In this document: piece by piece, positions 1 through 7,123 of the stretch
Layout: the number at the start of each line of letters is the position of its first letter
Numbering within the stretch: the first letter of the stretch is position 1
Assembly (NCBI GenBank): GCA_051745425.1
Contig: JBNJEB010000048.1
Span: 1 to 10,274, forward strand
Source: Halonatronomonas sp051745425
Lineage (GTDB): Bacteria > Bacillota > Halanaerobiia > Halanaerobiales > Halarsenatibacteraceae
Length of the DNA: 10,274 nt
Reading direction: 5' to 3'
The notes under the pieces: generated by a model
What the model was told of the DNA's origin: nothing
Database searches by the model: none
What the model saw: only the letters and a program-made list of their open reading frames with translations
Program-made: the position numbers and the translations under genes

Positions 1-353
1 GACTTTATTGAAAAATCAAGTCCTCTTTCTTTATTAAATATTCCTAAATCAGCTAATAATATTTCTAACTTATCTTGAGGAGGCAAATTTAATTCATAAT
101 ATTGTTCTTTTTGTAAAGTGGTATTTTTCCTGACAATTATTTCTACTTCTAATTGATAGTTATTTTTTAACCATCTATAAATCAAACGAGCTAAATCACC
201 ATACTTTAATTTTAATTGGACAGACAGCTTTTTATTAATAATAGAGATAGATCCAGTTATCCTCAACAAAGCAGCAAGTTCTGCTTTTCTCTCATTGAAA
301 GTCTGATTTTCATATCTAATTAGTTCGTGTTTAACTTTATCTGTAAAGGACAT
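1..353 (-). CDS. whiA: WhiA, DNA-binding regulator/division-linked protein (5' part, cut by window edge)
   Basis: The first 117 residues are visible; the rest lies beyond the left edge. The start is ATG at 353-351, with a GGGGG-type SD 8 bases upstream, 15 bp after the yvcK stop. The N-terminus reads MSFTDKVKHEL, then ERKAELAALLRITGSISI (about residues 22-39), a run that strongly recalls the WhiA N-terminal LAGLIDADG-like domain, followed by a YYELNLPPQ-like segment near residue 88. WhiA is conserved across Gram-positive bacteria. It is a sporulation regulator in actinomycetes, and in Bacillus it affects division and chromosome segregation. The helix-turn-helix C-terminal domain cannot be checked here. 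The position directly after rapZ-yvcK is the classic Firmicutes order and supports the call. Confidence 0.93.
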   Translation of the reverse strand, partial: MSFTDKVKHELIRYENQTFNERKAELAALLRITGSISIINKKLSVQLKLKYGDLARLIYRWLKNNYQLEVEIIVRKNTTLQKEQYYELNLPPQDKLEILLADLGIFNKERGLDFSIK

Positions 354-368
354 TATTTAAGCCCCCAA

Positions 369-1643
369 CTATTTTTCTTTTAGAAGATTTAAAACAACAT
401 TAGCTAATTTTTCTGGATTATGACGCAAATACGTATTATCTTGACTTTTAACAAGAAGATCTTCTTCCATTATCTTTACATCTAGTTTCTTTAATGCTTC
501 ATAATCAACTTCTACTGGAAATGCTCCTTCTTCTTCATATCTCCGCACTGATTTGCCAGATATCTGTTTCCTATTTACAACAATCCAATCAAAAATATTG
601 TCTCCAGTATGATTATAAATTGCTTTAAGATGGTCTGCAGCTGAAAAATTAGTGGTCTCTCCTGGCTGCGTCATAACATTACAGATAAAGACCTTTGTTG
701 CCGAACTATTTTTTATCTCCTCCTGGATCTCATCTATTAATAAATTAGGTAGTAAACTGGTATAAAGACTTCCTGGTCCTAATACAATTATATCTGCTTC
801 TTTTATAGATTCAAGAGCTCTCTGGGAAGGCCTGCAATTTGAGGGTTCAAGAAAAACCTTGTCTATCTCTTTACCGGCAACAGGAATTAACGATTCACCT
901 ATTTGTTTAGTATTATCTTTATATATTGCTCCAAGCTGAACATTTTCACTTGTTGCTGGTAAAACTTGACCTCTAATTGCCAAAACTTTACTGGATTCTT
1001 TTATTGCTTCTTCAAAATCATCTAATACCTCTGACATTGAAGCTATAAATAAATTACCAAAACTATGACCGACTAAATGCCCTTCATTACTAAAACGATA
1101 TTGAAAAAGCTCCTCCATTAAAGGTTCTGTATCTGCTAAAGCAACCAGACAATTTCTAATATCACCTGGTGGGGGCATACCGAGTTCATCCCTTAACTTA
1201 CCTGAACTACCACCATCATCAGCTACAGTCACAATAGCAGTAATATTACTTGTTTTTAATTTTAAACCTCTTAGTAATGTTGAAAGTCCGGTACCACCAC
1301 CAAGTGCAACAACCTTAGGGCCTTTTTGTAAAACTTCTTTTTGGTATAAATCATCAACTAGTTTTTCATTTTTATGACTTATTCTATCAAACATTTTTTT
1401 CAGAGAAAAAATAACTAGAATTATACCCCCAATAAGATATAATGCCCCTAAAAGATTGGTAACTAACTGTCTAGGTAAATCTATCATCTCAACCCAGGTA
1501 TCAATATTAATTTGAATATAACCTAATAACTGCCTATTAAAAACCAATAATAGGCCAATTATAACAAATGATAAACCTAATAATAATAAAAATATCCATC
1601 TTTTTAGTTTTATCCCAGGATAAAACCATTTAAGTAATTTCAA
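369..1643 (-). CDS. yvcK: YvcK/CofD-family gluconeogenesis factor, membrane-anchored form
   Basis: The product is about 424 aa. Two hydrophobic segments (about residues 17-35 and 62-81) precede a cytosolic CofD-like Rossmann domain. That domain shows GGGTGLS (115-121), DDGGSSG (142-148), PPPGDIRN (157-164) and HSFGNLFIAS (193-202), and a later GPGSLYTSLLPNLL run. Bacillus YvcK binds UDP-sugars and is needed for growth on gluconeogenic carbon and for normal cell shape; it is a soluble protein of about 317 aa, so this is the longer form with an N-terminal membrane unit. The start was chosen as TTG at 1643-1641, because an AGGTGG SD (1652-1657) sits 8 bases upstream and the protein then begins MKLLKWFYPG. 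The GTG at 1655 lies inside that SD and touches the rapZ stop, so it is unlikely. The gene lies 12 bp after rapZ and 15 bp before whiA. Confidence 0.95.
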   Translation of the reverse strand: MKLLKWFYPGIKLKRWIFLLLLGLSFVIIGLLLVFNRQLLGYIQINIDTWVEMIDLPRQLVTNLLGALYLIGGIILVIFSLKKMFDRISHKNEKLVDDLYQKEVLQKGPKVVALGGGTGLSTLLRGLKLKTSNITAIVTVADDGGSSGKLRDELGMPPPGDIRNCLVALADTEPLMEELFQYRFSNEGHLVGHSFGNLFIASMSEVLDDFEEAIKESSKVLAIRGQVLPATSENVQLGAIYKDNTKQIGESLIPVAGKEIDKVFLEPSNCRPSQRALESIKEADIIVLGPGSLYTSLLPNLLIDEIQEEIKNSSATKVFICNVMTQPGETTNFSAADHLKAIYNHTGDNIFDWIVVNRKQISGKSVRRYEEEGAFPVEVDYEALKKLDVKIMEEDLLVKSQDNTYLRHNPEKLANVVLNLLKEK

Positions 1644-1655
1644 AATAACCGCCAC

Positions 1656-2507
1656 CTATTTGTTTATATCTCTATGCTCCAGGTTAACCTTATACCCTAA
1701 TCCTATTAAATATTCTTTCAAACGAATTACAGAAGCAACAGATCTATGCTTGCCACCGGTACAACCTATTCCAATAGTGAAATGACTCTTACCCTCTTTG
1801 ATATATTCAGGAAGTAGAAATTTCATTAAATCAAACAATTTATCATAAAACCTATTTACTACTGGCCATTTAAAAATATATTCCTGAACTTCGTCTGTTT
1901 TTCCAGTCTTTGGCTTGAGATTATCAATATAATGGGGATTAGGCATAAAACGGACATCAAAAATAGTGTCTGCATCAATCGGAGGACCATACTTAAAACC
2001 AAAGGATATTAAGGATACTAAAATTCCACCCCGGCCTTCTTTATCATTCCCAAAAGTACGATCTAAATCTTCTTTAAATTTATTAACTGAAAATTTACTG
2101 GTATCAATTATTTTAGTTGCTTTACCTTTGATTTCAGACAGCAGGTTTCTTTCTTTTTTGATAGCTTCTAAAAGTCTCCCCTCTTCATCAAGAGGATGTC
2201 TTCTTCTAGTTTCTTTATATCTCTGTACTAAAGTATTATCCTCAGCTTCTAAAAATAATAGTTCATAATCAAAACCATCTTGATCAAGTTCATTTAAGCA
2301 ATTGATTAACTCCTCAAAAAATTGGCGTCCTCTTATATCACTTACTAAAGCTACCTTCTCCTGGCCTGAATGACTGCATAATTCTGCAAATTTAATTATT
2401 AATGCTGGCGGCAGATTATCTACACAGTAATAACCTTTATCTTCAAGTGTATCCAAAGCTAGAGATTTCCCAGCACCTGACATTCCTGTTATTATAATAA
2501 AACGCAT
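1656..2507 (-). CDS. rapZ: RapZ/YvcJ nucleotide-binding protein
   Basis: The protein is 283 aa, the usual length for the family. Walker A GMSGAGKS is at residues 8-15, CVDNLPP at 28-34, and the conserved C-terminal GCTGGKHRS motif at 248-256. RapZ proteins bind and hydrolyse nucleotides. In Escherichia coli RapZ is an adaptor that sends GlmZ/GlmY small RNAs to RNase E and so controls GlmS, meaning amino-sugar supply for the envelope. In Bacillus the homologue YvcJ affects competence, and its RNA role is less clear. The start is ATG at 2507-2505 with AGGTGG (2513-2518) five bases upstream; the in-frame GTG at 2516 is inside that SD. The gap to the isoprenoid synthase upstream is 33 bp. The stop directly precedes the GTG-bearing SD of yvcK. 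Confidence 0.96.
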   Translation of the reverse strand: MRFIIITGMSGAGKSLALDTLEDKGYYCVDNLPPALIIKFAELCSHSGQEKVALVSDIRGRQFFEELINCLNELDQDGFDYELLFLEAEDNTLVQRYKETRRRHPLDEEGRLLEAIKKERNLLSEIKGKATKIIDTSKFSVNKFKEDLDRTFGNDKEGRGGILVSLISFGFKYGPPIDADTIFDVRFMPNPHYIDNLKPKTGKTDEVQEYIFKWPVVNRFYDKLFDLMKFLLPEYIKEGKSHFTIGIGCTGGKHRSVASVIRLKEYLIGLGYKVNLEHRDINK

Positions 2508-2540
2508 TTTAACCACCTTTCAAACTAATCAACCAACTAT

Positions 2541-3512
2541 TTATAAATCGATTTTTTTAGCAAATTCGTTTAGCTTTCTTTCTGGTGATTTCATTATTGC
2601 CATAAATTCTAATTTTGAAGCTTTTACAGGTTTTGAACTATAAAAGACTGCCTGATTATTGCTCAACCGATCTATTGTTGCCAGCCCAAGGGCGTTATTA
2701 ACTGCAAAAAATCTTTTATACCCACTTGCTTCATCTGGCAATGCATTATAATATTCAATTAATGCAGGAACATGTTTTTCAATATTTTCTACCATTTTTT
2801 GCAGAGCTGACATTGCCTTATCTTTATAATCCTTACTTAATAACTGTTCCCTCTCTAAACCTAATTCCTGCAGAGGCCAAAATATTCTATCCCGGTTCAG
2901 GATATCTTCACGGATATCTCTGGTAATATTCACTTTCTGCAAAAATAATCCTGCCTCATTAAAATTATCTTTTAAGGTTCTGGCATTATTTTTAGAAACA
3001 TTATACTTAGTAATAATCAAATCTGAAAGAAAGCCGCCTACAGTTCCAGCAACATAATAACAGTATTCATCTAAATCAGCAAAAGTATTAATTTCTTTAT
3101 CTAAATATATTTGCATACCAGAGTTCATTTCTTTTAACCAGTAAAAGGACCTTGCCTTTACATAAGAATCAAGACCATGATAAGCTTCCCAGAGAAGATC
3201 AACATTTGCAGTTAAAACTTTTAAAGAATCATCAATAAAATCATCTGAATATTCCTTTATTTCCTGGATCTCAGGAGGTTCCTGACGATGAGCAGGATTA
3301 AAAACCTCTACTACTTTGTCCATTAACTTTTTTCTTTTCTCATCTTCAAGTTCTGGTAATTCGTCTTCAAAGTTATCAAGAAGCCTATCCTGCAGATATA
3401 CTATCATTACTGCATTTTTAATCTCAGAATCCAGCATTGGTATAGTCAGGGAAAAACTTCTTGAAACTTCCTTTAATATTCTTCGGCAAAACCTTAAGGC
3501 CTCTTTATTCAT
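2541..3512 (-). CDS. Squalene/phytoene synthase family protein (squalene synthase-like)
   Basis: The protein is 323 aa, soluble and rich in helix. It carries the full head-to-head prenyl synthase set: SRSFSL (17-22), the first aspartate-rich motif DNFED (46-50) after YLQDRLL, EYCYYVAGTVGG (149-160), and the second motif DIRED (199-203) after LQKVNITR, then RIFWP (209-213). The YCxYVAGxVG block and the FWP after DxxED resemble squalene synthase (farnesyl-diphosphate farnesyltransferase) more than plant-type phytoene synthase. All metal-binding acidic residues look intact, so activity on two C15 diphosphates is likely; the product (squalene, dehydrosqualene or presqualene diphosphate) cannot be read from sequence. 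It lacks the C-terminal membrane anchor of eukaryotic enzymes. The start is ATG at 3512 with AGGAG (3521-3525) eight bases upstream; a GTG at 3521 abuts the SD. It overlaps the upstream gene by 8 bp, which suggests coupled translation. Confidence 0.88.
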   Translation of the reverse strand: MNKEALRFCRRILKEVSRSFSLTIPMLDSEIKNAVMIVYLQDRLLDNFEDELPELEDEKRKKLMDKVVEVFNPAHRQEPPEIQEIKEYSDDFIDDSLKVLTANVDLLWEAYHGLDSYVKARSFYWLKEMNSGMQIYLDKEINTFADLDEYCYYVAGTVGGFLSDLIITKYNVSKNNARTLKDNFNEAGLFLQKVNITRDIREDILNRDRIFWPLQELGLEREQLLSKDYKDKAMSALQKMVENIEKHVPALIEYYNALPDEASGYKRFFAVNNALGLATIDRLSNNQAVFYSSKPVKASKLEFMAIMKSPERKLNEFAKKIDL

Positions 3513-4476
3513 TACTGGCACTCCTCATAATATAATATAAAATATATGAAATAATCAAAAAACTCAACAAAACATATGTAACTGCGATTAAATATTTATA
3601 ATCTCGAATAACTTCTATAATTGTTCTTTCTGGTGCTGGAATTTCTACTGGTTCTAAATATTCCATTTCATCAAAGTTTACCCCAAGATATTTTTCCTGA
3701 TACTCTGCCTCTGGATAAAAATAATCTATAACTCTGGTTGTCTCTTTGTGATTAAATTTATCAGGGTCATTATTTAAACTTTGATCATAGAAAAATGACC
3801 AATTTGTTCTATAATCATGTACCGGTCTAAAATTATCTTCTCCAAATGGATCAAAACCGCCAAGAAATAAATAGAACCTACTACCTTGAATATCTCCAAG
3901 ATAATCTTTTGAAAGGTCCAGCAAAATTTTATCTTCTAAAACTTTAACATTAGTATCATAGATATCCCAGGGAGAAGTCTCAGCATCTATATTTAAAATA
4001 TCTCTTATAAGATCTTCTGGATCATCATCTGGTTCCATCAATCTAAGCCACCAGCCGCTAAACTGAAGATGATAATCCCAGGGGAAATCTGGATTAAGTT
4101 TTATCCTTGCTCCTGGTCTAAACAATTCAGCCTGACCTTCTGTTGACTCAACATCAAAATAGATATGAATTAATTGATGACTAAAACCATAGACACCATC
4201 CCAGGGATTTTCAATTTTCCCTAATTCAAAGATGAATCTATATTCTTCTCCAATATCCTGAATTTCAAATGATTTTAAGTCATAATGACCCTGCCCTGGT
4301 TCAAAAACCTTATGGCCTGGATATTTATAAGAACCGGGCCCATAATCATCATCTAAAGGGTCAACACCATAATAAATGGTCTCAACATCCTCACTATCTA
4401 GATTATTATCAGCTAAAATCAATCCGGGTAATAATATTAAAACTACTAAAAAAATCAAAATAAATTTGCGACTCAT
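3505..4476 (-). CDS. Exported, membrane-anchored protein with glucodextranase C-terminal/DOMON-like domain
   Basis: The protein is 323 aa. A signal peptide (residues 1-22, basic MSRK then a hydrophobic core ending LILA) is followed by a long acidic extracytoplasmic part and one C-terminal membrane helix (about 294-317) with a short tail, RSASNE. The body begins with DPLDDDYGPGSYKYP (39-53), then ENPWDGVYGFSHQLIHIYFD (89-108). This pattern recalls the glucodextranase C-terminal-like domain (a DOMON-like beta sandwich) that occurs in pullulanases and S-layer-linked glycosidases. No catalytic glycosidase domain is present, so a binding, sensing or scaffold role is more likely than hydrolysis. 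The face is rich in Trp, Tyr and Asp, which fits carbohydrate or calcium binding, but this is inference. The start is ATG at 4476 with AGGAG eight bases upstream. It lies 11 bp after hprK and overlaps the isoprenoid synthase by 8 bp. Confidence 0.75.
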   Translation of the reverse strand: MSRKFILIFLVVLILLPGLILADNNLDSEDVETIYYGVDPLDDDYGPGSYKYPGHKVFEPGQGHYDLKSFEIQDIGEEYRFIFELGKIENPWDGVYGFSHQLIHIYFDVESTEGQAELFRPGARIKLNPDFPWDYHLQFSGWWLRLMEPDDDPEDLIRDILNIDAETSPWDIYDTNVKVLEDKILLDLSKDYLGDIQGSRFYLFLGGFDPFGEDNFRPVHDYRTNWSFFYDQSLNNDPDKFNHKETTRVIDYFYPEAEYQEKYLGVNFDEMEYLEPVEIPAPERTIIEVIRDYKYLIAVTYVLLSFLIISYILYYIMRSASNE

Positions 4477-4487
4477 GAGAGGCTCTC

Positions 4488-5414
4488 CTAACCTTCCTTC
4501 TCGTTAATTTTCTCCATCAAATCTTCCGCAGCATTATAACCCATAAAATTTAAACGCTGATTCATGGCTGCAACTTCTAGAACTAAGGCAATATTTCGAC
4601 CTGGTCTGACTGGAATAATTATTTCCGGAATTTTTATCCCTAGTATCTCAGTTTCATAGGAATCAAGGCCAAGTCTTTCATAGCTTTTATCATCTTTCCA
4701 TTTATCTAGATGAACCGCCATATCTATTCTAGTAAAATCTTTAACTGCTCCAGCGCCAAATAACCTCTTAACATTTATAATTCCAATTCCTCGCATTTCT
4801 AAAAAATGCTTGATAGATTCAGGAGCTGTACCAATTAACTCTCTTTCTCCAATAGCTCTGATATTAATTTTGTCATCCGCTACAAGCCTGTGGCCCCTTT
4901 TTATTAATTCGACTGCAGTCTCACTTTTACCAATCCCACTTTCACCTCTTATTAAAATTCCTAACCCATAAATATCAACCAGAACACCATGTTTTATTAT
5001 TATTGGAGCCAATTTATCTTCTAAAAATGCAGTTAACCTGCTTATAAACCTGGTAGTTGAGAGTTCCGTCTGCAATAAAGGGATATTATATTGGTTAGCC
5101 AGTTCTATCAATTCATCCATAGGCTTTATATCTCTGGTTACTATAACTGCCCTGGGATTTAAACTATAAAACTTCTTAAGTCTTTTTATCAGGACTTTCT
5201 TTTCAAGACCTTCAAGAAATGAAATTTCTGTTCTCCCTAAAATATGAATCCGTTCAGGAACAAAATGTTTCCAATAACCTGCCAGTTCTAGCCCTGGCCT
5301 TTTTAAATCACTAACTCTAATTTCTCTTTTAATGTTATCTTCTCCTGCCAGTAATTTAATAGATAGTTTTTTCTTGATTTCTTCAACTGATACTGCTGGC
5401 CTTTTATCTATCAA
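4488..5414 (-). CDS. hprK: HPr kinase/phosphorylase
   Basis: The protein is 308 aa, full length. An N-terminal regulatory domain (about 1-130) is followed by the kinase domain with catalytic H142 in KHGVLVDIYG, P-loop GESGIGKS (157-164), HRLVADD (175-181) and the HPrK signature EMRGIGIINVKRLFG (206-220), then IPVRPGRN (267-274). The enzyme phosphorylates HPr on Ser46 with ATP or pyrophosphate when fructose-1,6-bisphosphate is high, and removes the phosphate when inorganic phosphate is high; this drives CcpA-type catabolite repression and limits PTS uptake. The start is TTG at 5414-5412, with an AAGGGGTGA SD (5419-5427) that overlaps the ROK kinase stop codon. No ATG lies near the N-terminus. 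The 4-bp gap to the sugar kinase gene implies translational coupling. Confidence 0.97.
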   Translation of the reverse strand: MIDKRPAVSVEEIKKKLSIKLLAGEDNIKREIRVSDLKRPGLELAGYWKHFVPERIHILGRTEISFLEGLEKKVLIKRLKKFYSLNPRAVIVTRDIKPMDELIELANQYNIPLLQTELSTTRFISRLTAFLEDKLAPIIIKHGVLVDIYGLGILIRGESGIGKSETAVELIKRGHRLVADDKINIRAIGERELIGTAPESIKHFLEMRGIGIINVKRLFGAGAVKDFTRIDMAVHLDKWKDDKSYERLGLDSYETEILGIKIPEIIIPVRPGRNIALVLEVAAMNQRLNFMGYNAAEDLMEKINEKEG

Positions 5415-5418
5415 ATAA

Positions 5419-6375
5419 TCACCCCTTTATGGCTACAGCTATTGCACCAATAACTCCAGTATTATCTCCTAAAACTGCTTCTAAAAATTCACAATCATTA
5501 GCAGAAGCTGAGAGGGCATTTTCTTCTACAGAATGTTCCATTTCAGTCCAGAATAAATCCCTGGCCTTCATTACGCCTCCCCCAAATACTATTGTATCAG
5601 GATTAAATAAATTAATTAAATTAGCAACTCCTATTCCTAAATATCTTCCTGCTTCCTGATAAACCTCTCTGGCCAGCATATCACCATCTCGAGCTGCCCT
5701 TGCAATATCATGCCCCTCAATATCCTCTATCTTACCCGAATAATTTTTCAAACATTTATCTGAATCATTTTTTAATTCATTCTTAACATTTCTAATAATA
5801 GCAGTTCCAGAGGCCATTGCTTCAAGGCAACCTTTATGCTGGTCCAAACCACAAGTAGGTCCTGAAGGTTCAATAATCATATGTCCTACTTCACCAGCCC
5901 CATCATTGCTCCCATGGAATACTTTTTCTTCAATAATTAAACCACCACCAATACCAGTACTAATCGTGATATATACCATAACTTTGCTATCAATACCTGC
6001 GCCAAATAATTTTTCACCCAGGGCCGCTGCATTGGCGTCATTTTCAAGTACAACTGGAATATTAACTTTTGACTCTAACATTTCTACAATAGGGAAGTTT
6101 TCAAAAGGAAGATTAGAAGTTTCATAAACTATACCCTTTTTAATACTAAGAGGTCCTGGACTACCAACACCAATTCTTTTAATTTCTTCTAAATTTAATT
6201 CAGCATTAGTTACAACTTCTCTTATACTTTTTTCAATAATATTTATTATATATTCTTCGCCTTTTTCTACTTCAGTTGCCATTTTTACATCTGCCAGAAT
6301 ATTACCTTTCTGATCAGCAACTGCTGTAAGAATCTTTGTTCCTCCTAAATCTACTCCTATAAAATAATTAGCCAT
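5419..6375 (-). CDS. ROK family sugar kinase (probable glucokinase)
   Basis: The protein is 318 aa. The ATP phosphate loop is GVDLGGTKI (7-15), the catalytic aspartate is D113 in ENDANAAALG, the second phosphate motif is STGIGGG (139-145), and the ROK signature contains GAGEVGH (159-165) with substrate-contact E162 and H165. The adenosine motif FGGGV is near the C-terminus. ROK glucokinases make glucose-6-phosphate from glucose and ATP; a role on fructose, mannose or N-acetyl sugars cannot be excluded. The usual zinc motif CxCGxxGC is altered: after H165 only C175 and C183 remain, separated by GLDQHKG with an extra H180. The start is ATG at 6375, with AAGGA about 9-10 bases upstream; the TTG at 6393 lies before this SD and overlaps the upstream stop. 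The gene sits directly before hprK, consistent with a glycolytic-flux role. Confidence 0.93.
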   Translation of the reverse strand: MANYFIGVDLGGTKILTAVADQKGNILADVKMATEVEKGEEYIINIIEKSIREVVTNAELNLEEIKRIGVGSPGPLSIKKGIVYETSNLPFENFPIVEMLESKVNIPVVLENDANAAALGEKLFGAGIDSKVMVYITISTGIGGGLIIEEKVFHGSNDGAGEVGHMIIEPSGPTCGLDQHKGCLEAMASGTAIIRNVKNELKNDSDKCLKNYSGKIEDIEGHDIARAARDGDMLAREVYQEAGRYLGIGVANLINLFNPDTIVFGGGVMKARDLFWTEMEHSVEENALSASANDCEFLEAVLGDNTGVIGAIAVAIKG

Positions 6376-6389
6376 TAAATATCTTCCTT

Positions 6390-7100
6390 TCAATCACTTA
6401 ATTTACCATCACTCATTAAGGTTTTATATTCCTCTTCTTTATAAGTACTTAGAAACTTATCTGTTCCAATGATTATAGTAAAGCCTGTAATACTAAAATA
6501 TAATGCCGGAAATATCGGAGTAAAGTACAGAAATATTCCAGTAATGAATATTATAATTGCCAGCCAGAAAAAAGATTGCAAAATATTATCAACAGCCAGA
6601 AAGAAAGATCTTTTGATTTTTGTCCACAATTTAATTTCCCTGCCATAGACCATTAAACCCCAAAAATATAACTGAGTAATACTAAAAAATACAGTCAAAT
6701 AAGCAAATAATGCAGTTAAAGCTAAAAAGATTAAATTACCTTCACTTCTAACATAAAAGAACCAGATATCTACTAGTAAAATTATATAAACTGCGATGGT
6801 AAATATTATCGCCAGTAGACCAGGAAAAAATGATTTCTTAATAGTTGACAATATCTTTTTAAAATTAAAATCTTCATTTCTATATATCTTATTAAGTAAA
6901 TTCAAGCCTGATAATATTATTGGTCCAAGCAGAAAAGCTGGTAACATAAAAGGAATAAAAAAATCAAGGTAGATACCATTTATAAATAAAAATACTATCG
7001 GCGAGATTAATAAGAACCCGATTAAATTTAAGATTATAGCTTTAAAAAGTCCTCCATAAAAAGTTTTAAAGACTTCTTTCATTATCTGAACAACTAACAA
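6390..7100 (-). CDS. YesL/DUF624-like integral membrane protein
   Basis: The protein is 236 aa, with about six hydrophobic segments (near residues 21-41, 46-68, 93-115, 121-147, 172-192 and 194-212) and a short charged C-terminal tail. The layout, with a first helix pair, a hydrophilic loop carrying NEDFNFKKI (75-83), and a basic stretch KLWTKIKRSFFLAVDN (157-172) before the last pair, resembles the YesL/DUF624 family, often found in carbohydrate-uptake and polysaccharide-use operons of Firmicutes. The function of that family is not known, and the match is from memory of its pattern. The start was chosen as TTG at 7100 because a GGGAGGG SD (7107-7113) lies six bases upstream; the first ATG (7082) is too far from it. 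It follows the HAD gene by 23 bp and precedes the ROK gene by 14 bp. Confidence 0.7.
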   Translation of the reverse strand: MLVVQIMKEVFKTFYGGLFKAIILNLIGFLLISPIVFLFINGIYLDFFIPFMLPAFLLGPIILSGLNLLNKIYRNEDFNFKKILSTIKKSFFPGLLAIIFTIAVYIILLVDIWFFYVRSEGNLIFLALTALFAYLTVFFSITQLYFWGLMVYGREIKLWTKIKRSFFLAVDNILQSFFWLAIIIFITGIFLYFTPIFPALYFSITGFTIIIGTDKFLSTYKEEEYKTLMSDGKLSD

Positions 7101-7123
7101 TTTAAGCCCTCCCTTAATTATAT

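Noticed and set aside
1966..3540. Plus-strand open frames opposite rapZ, the isoprenoid synthase and others (also near 4269, 5429, 5906 and 9114)
   Set aside because: They lie inside well-supported minus-strand genes, lack SD sites and recognisable domains, and their composition reflects the opposite strand.
5419..6375. Frameshift in the ROK kinase as the cause of its odd cysteine motif
   Set aside because: The frame reads through cleanly, with the expected GEVGH before it and CLEAMASG after it, so the change is a real in-frame difference.
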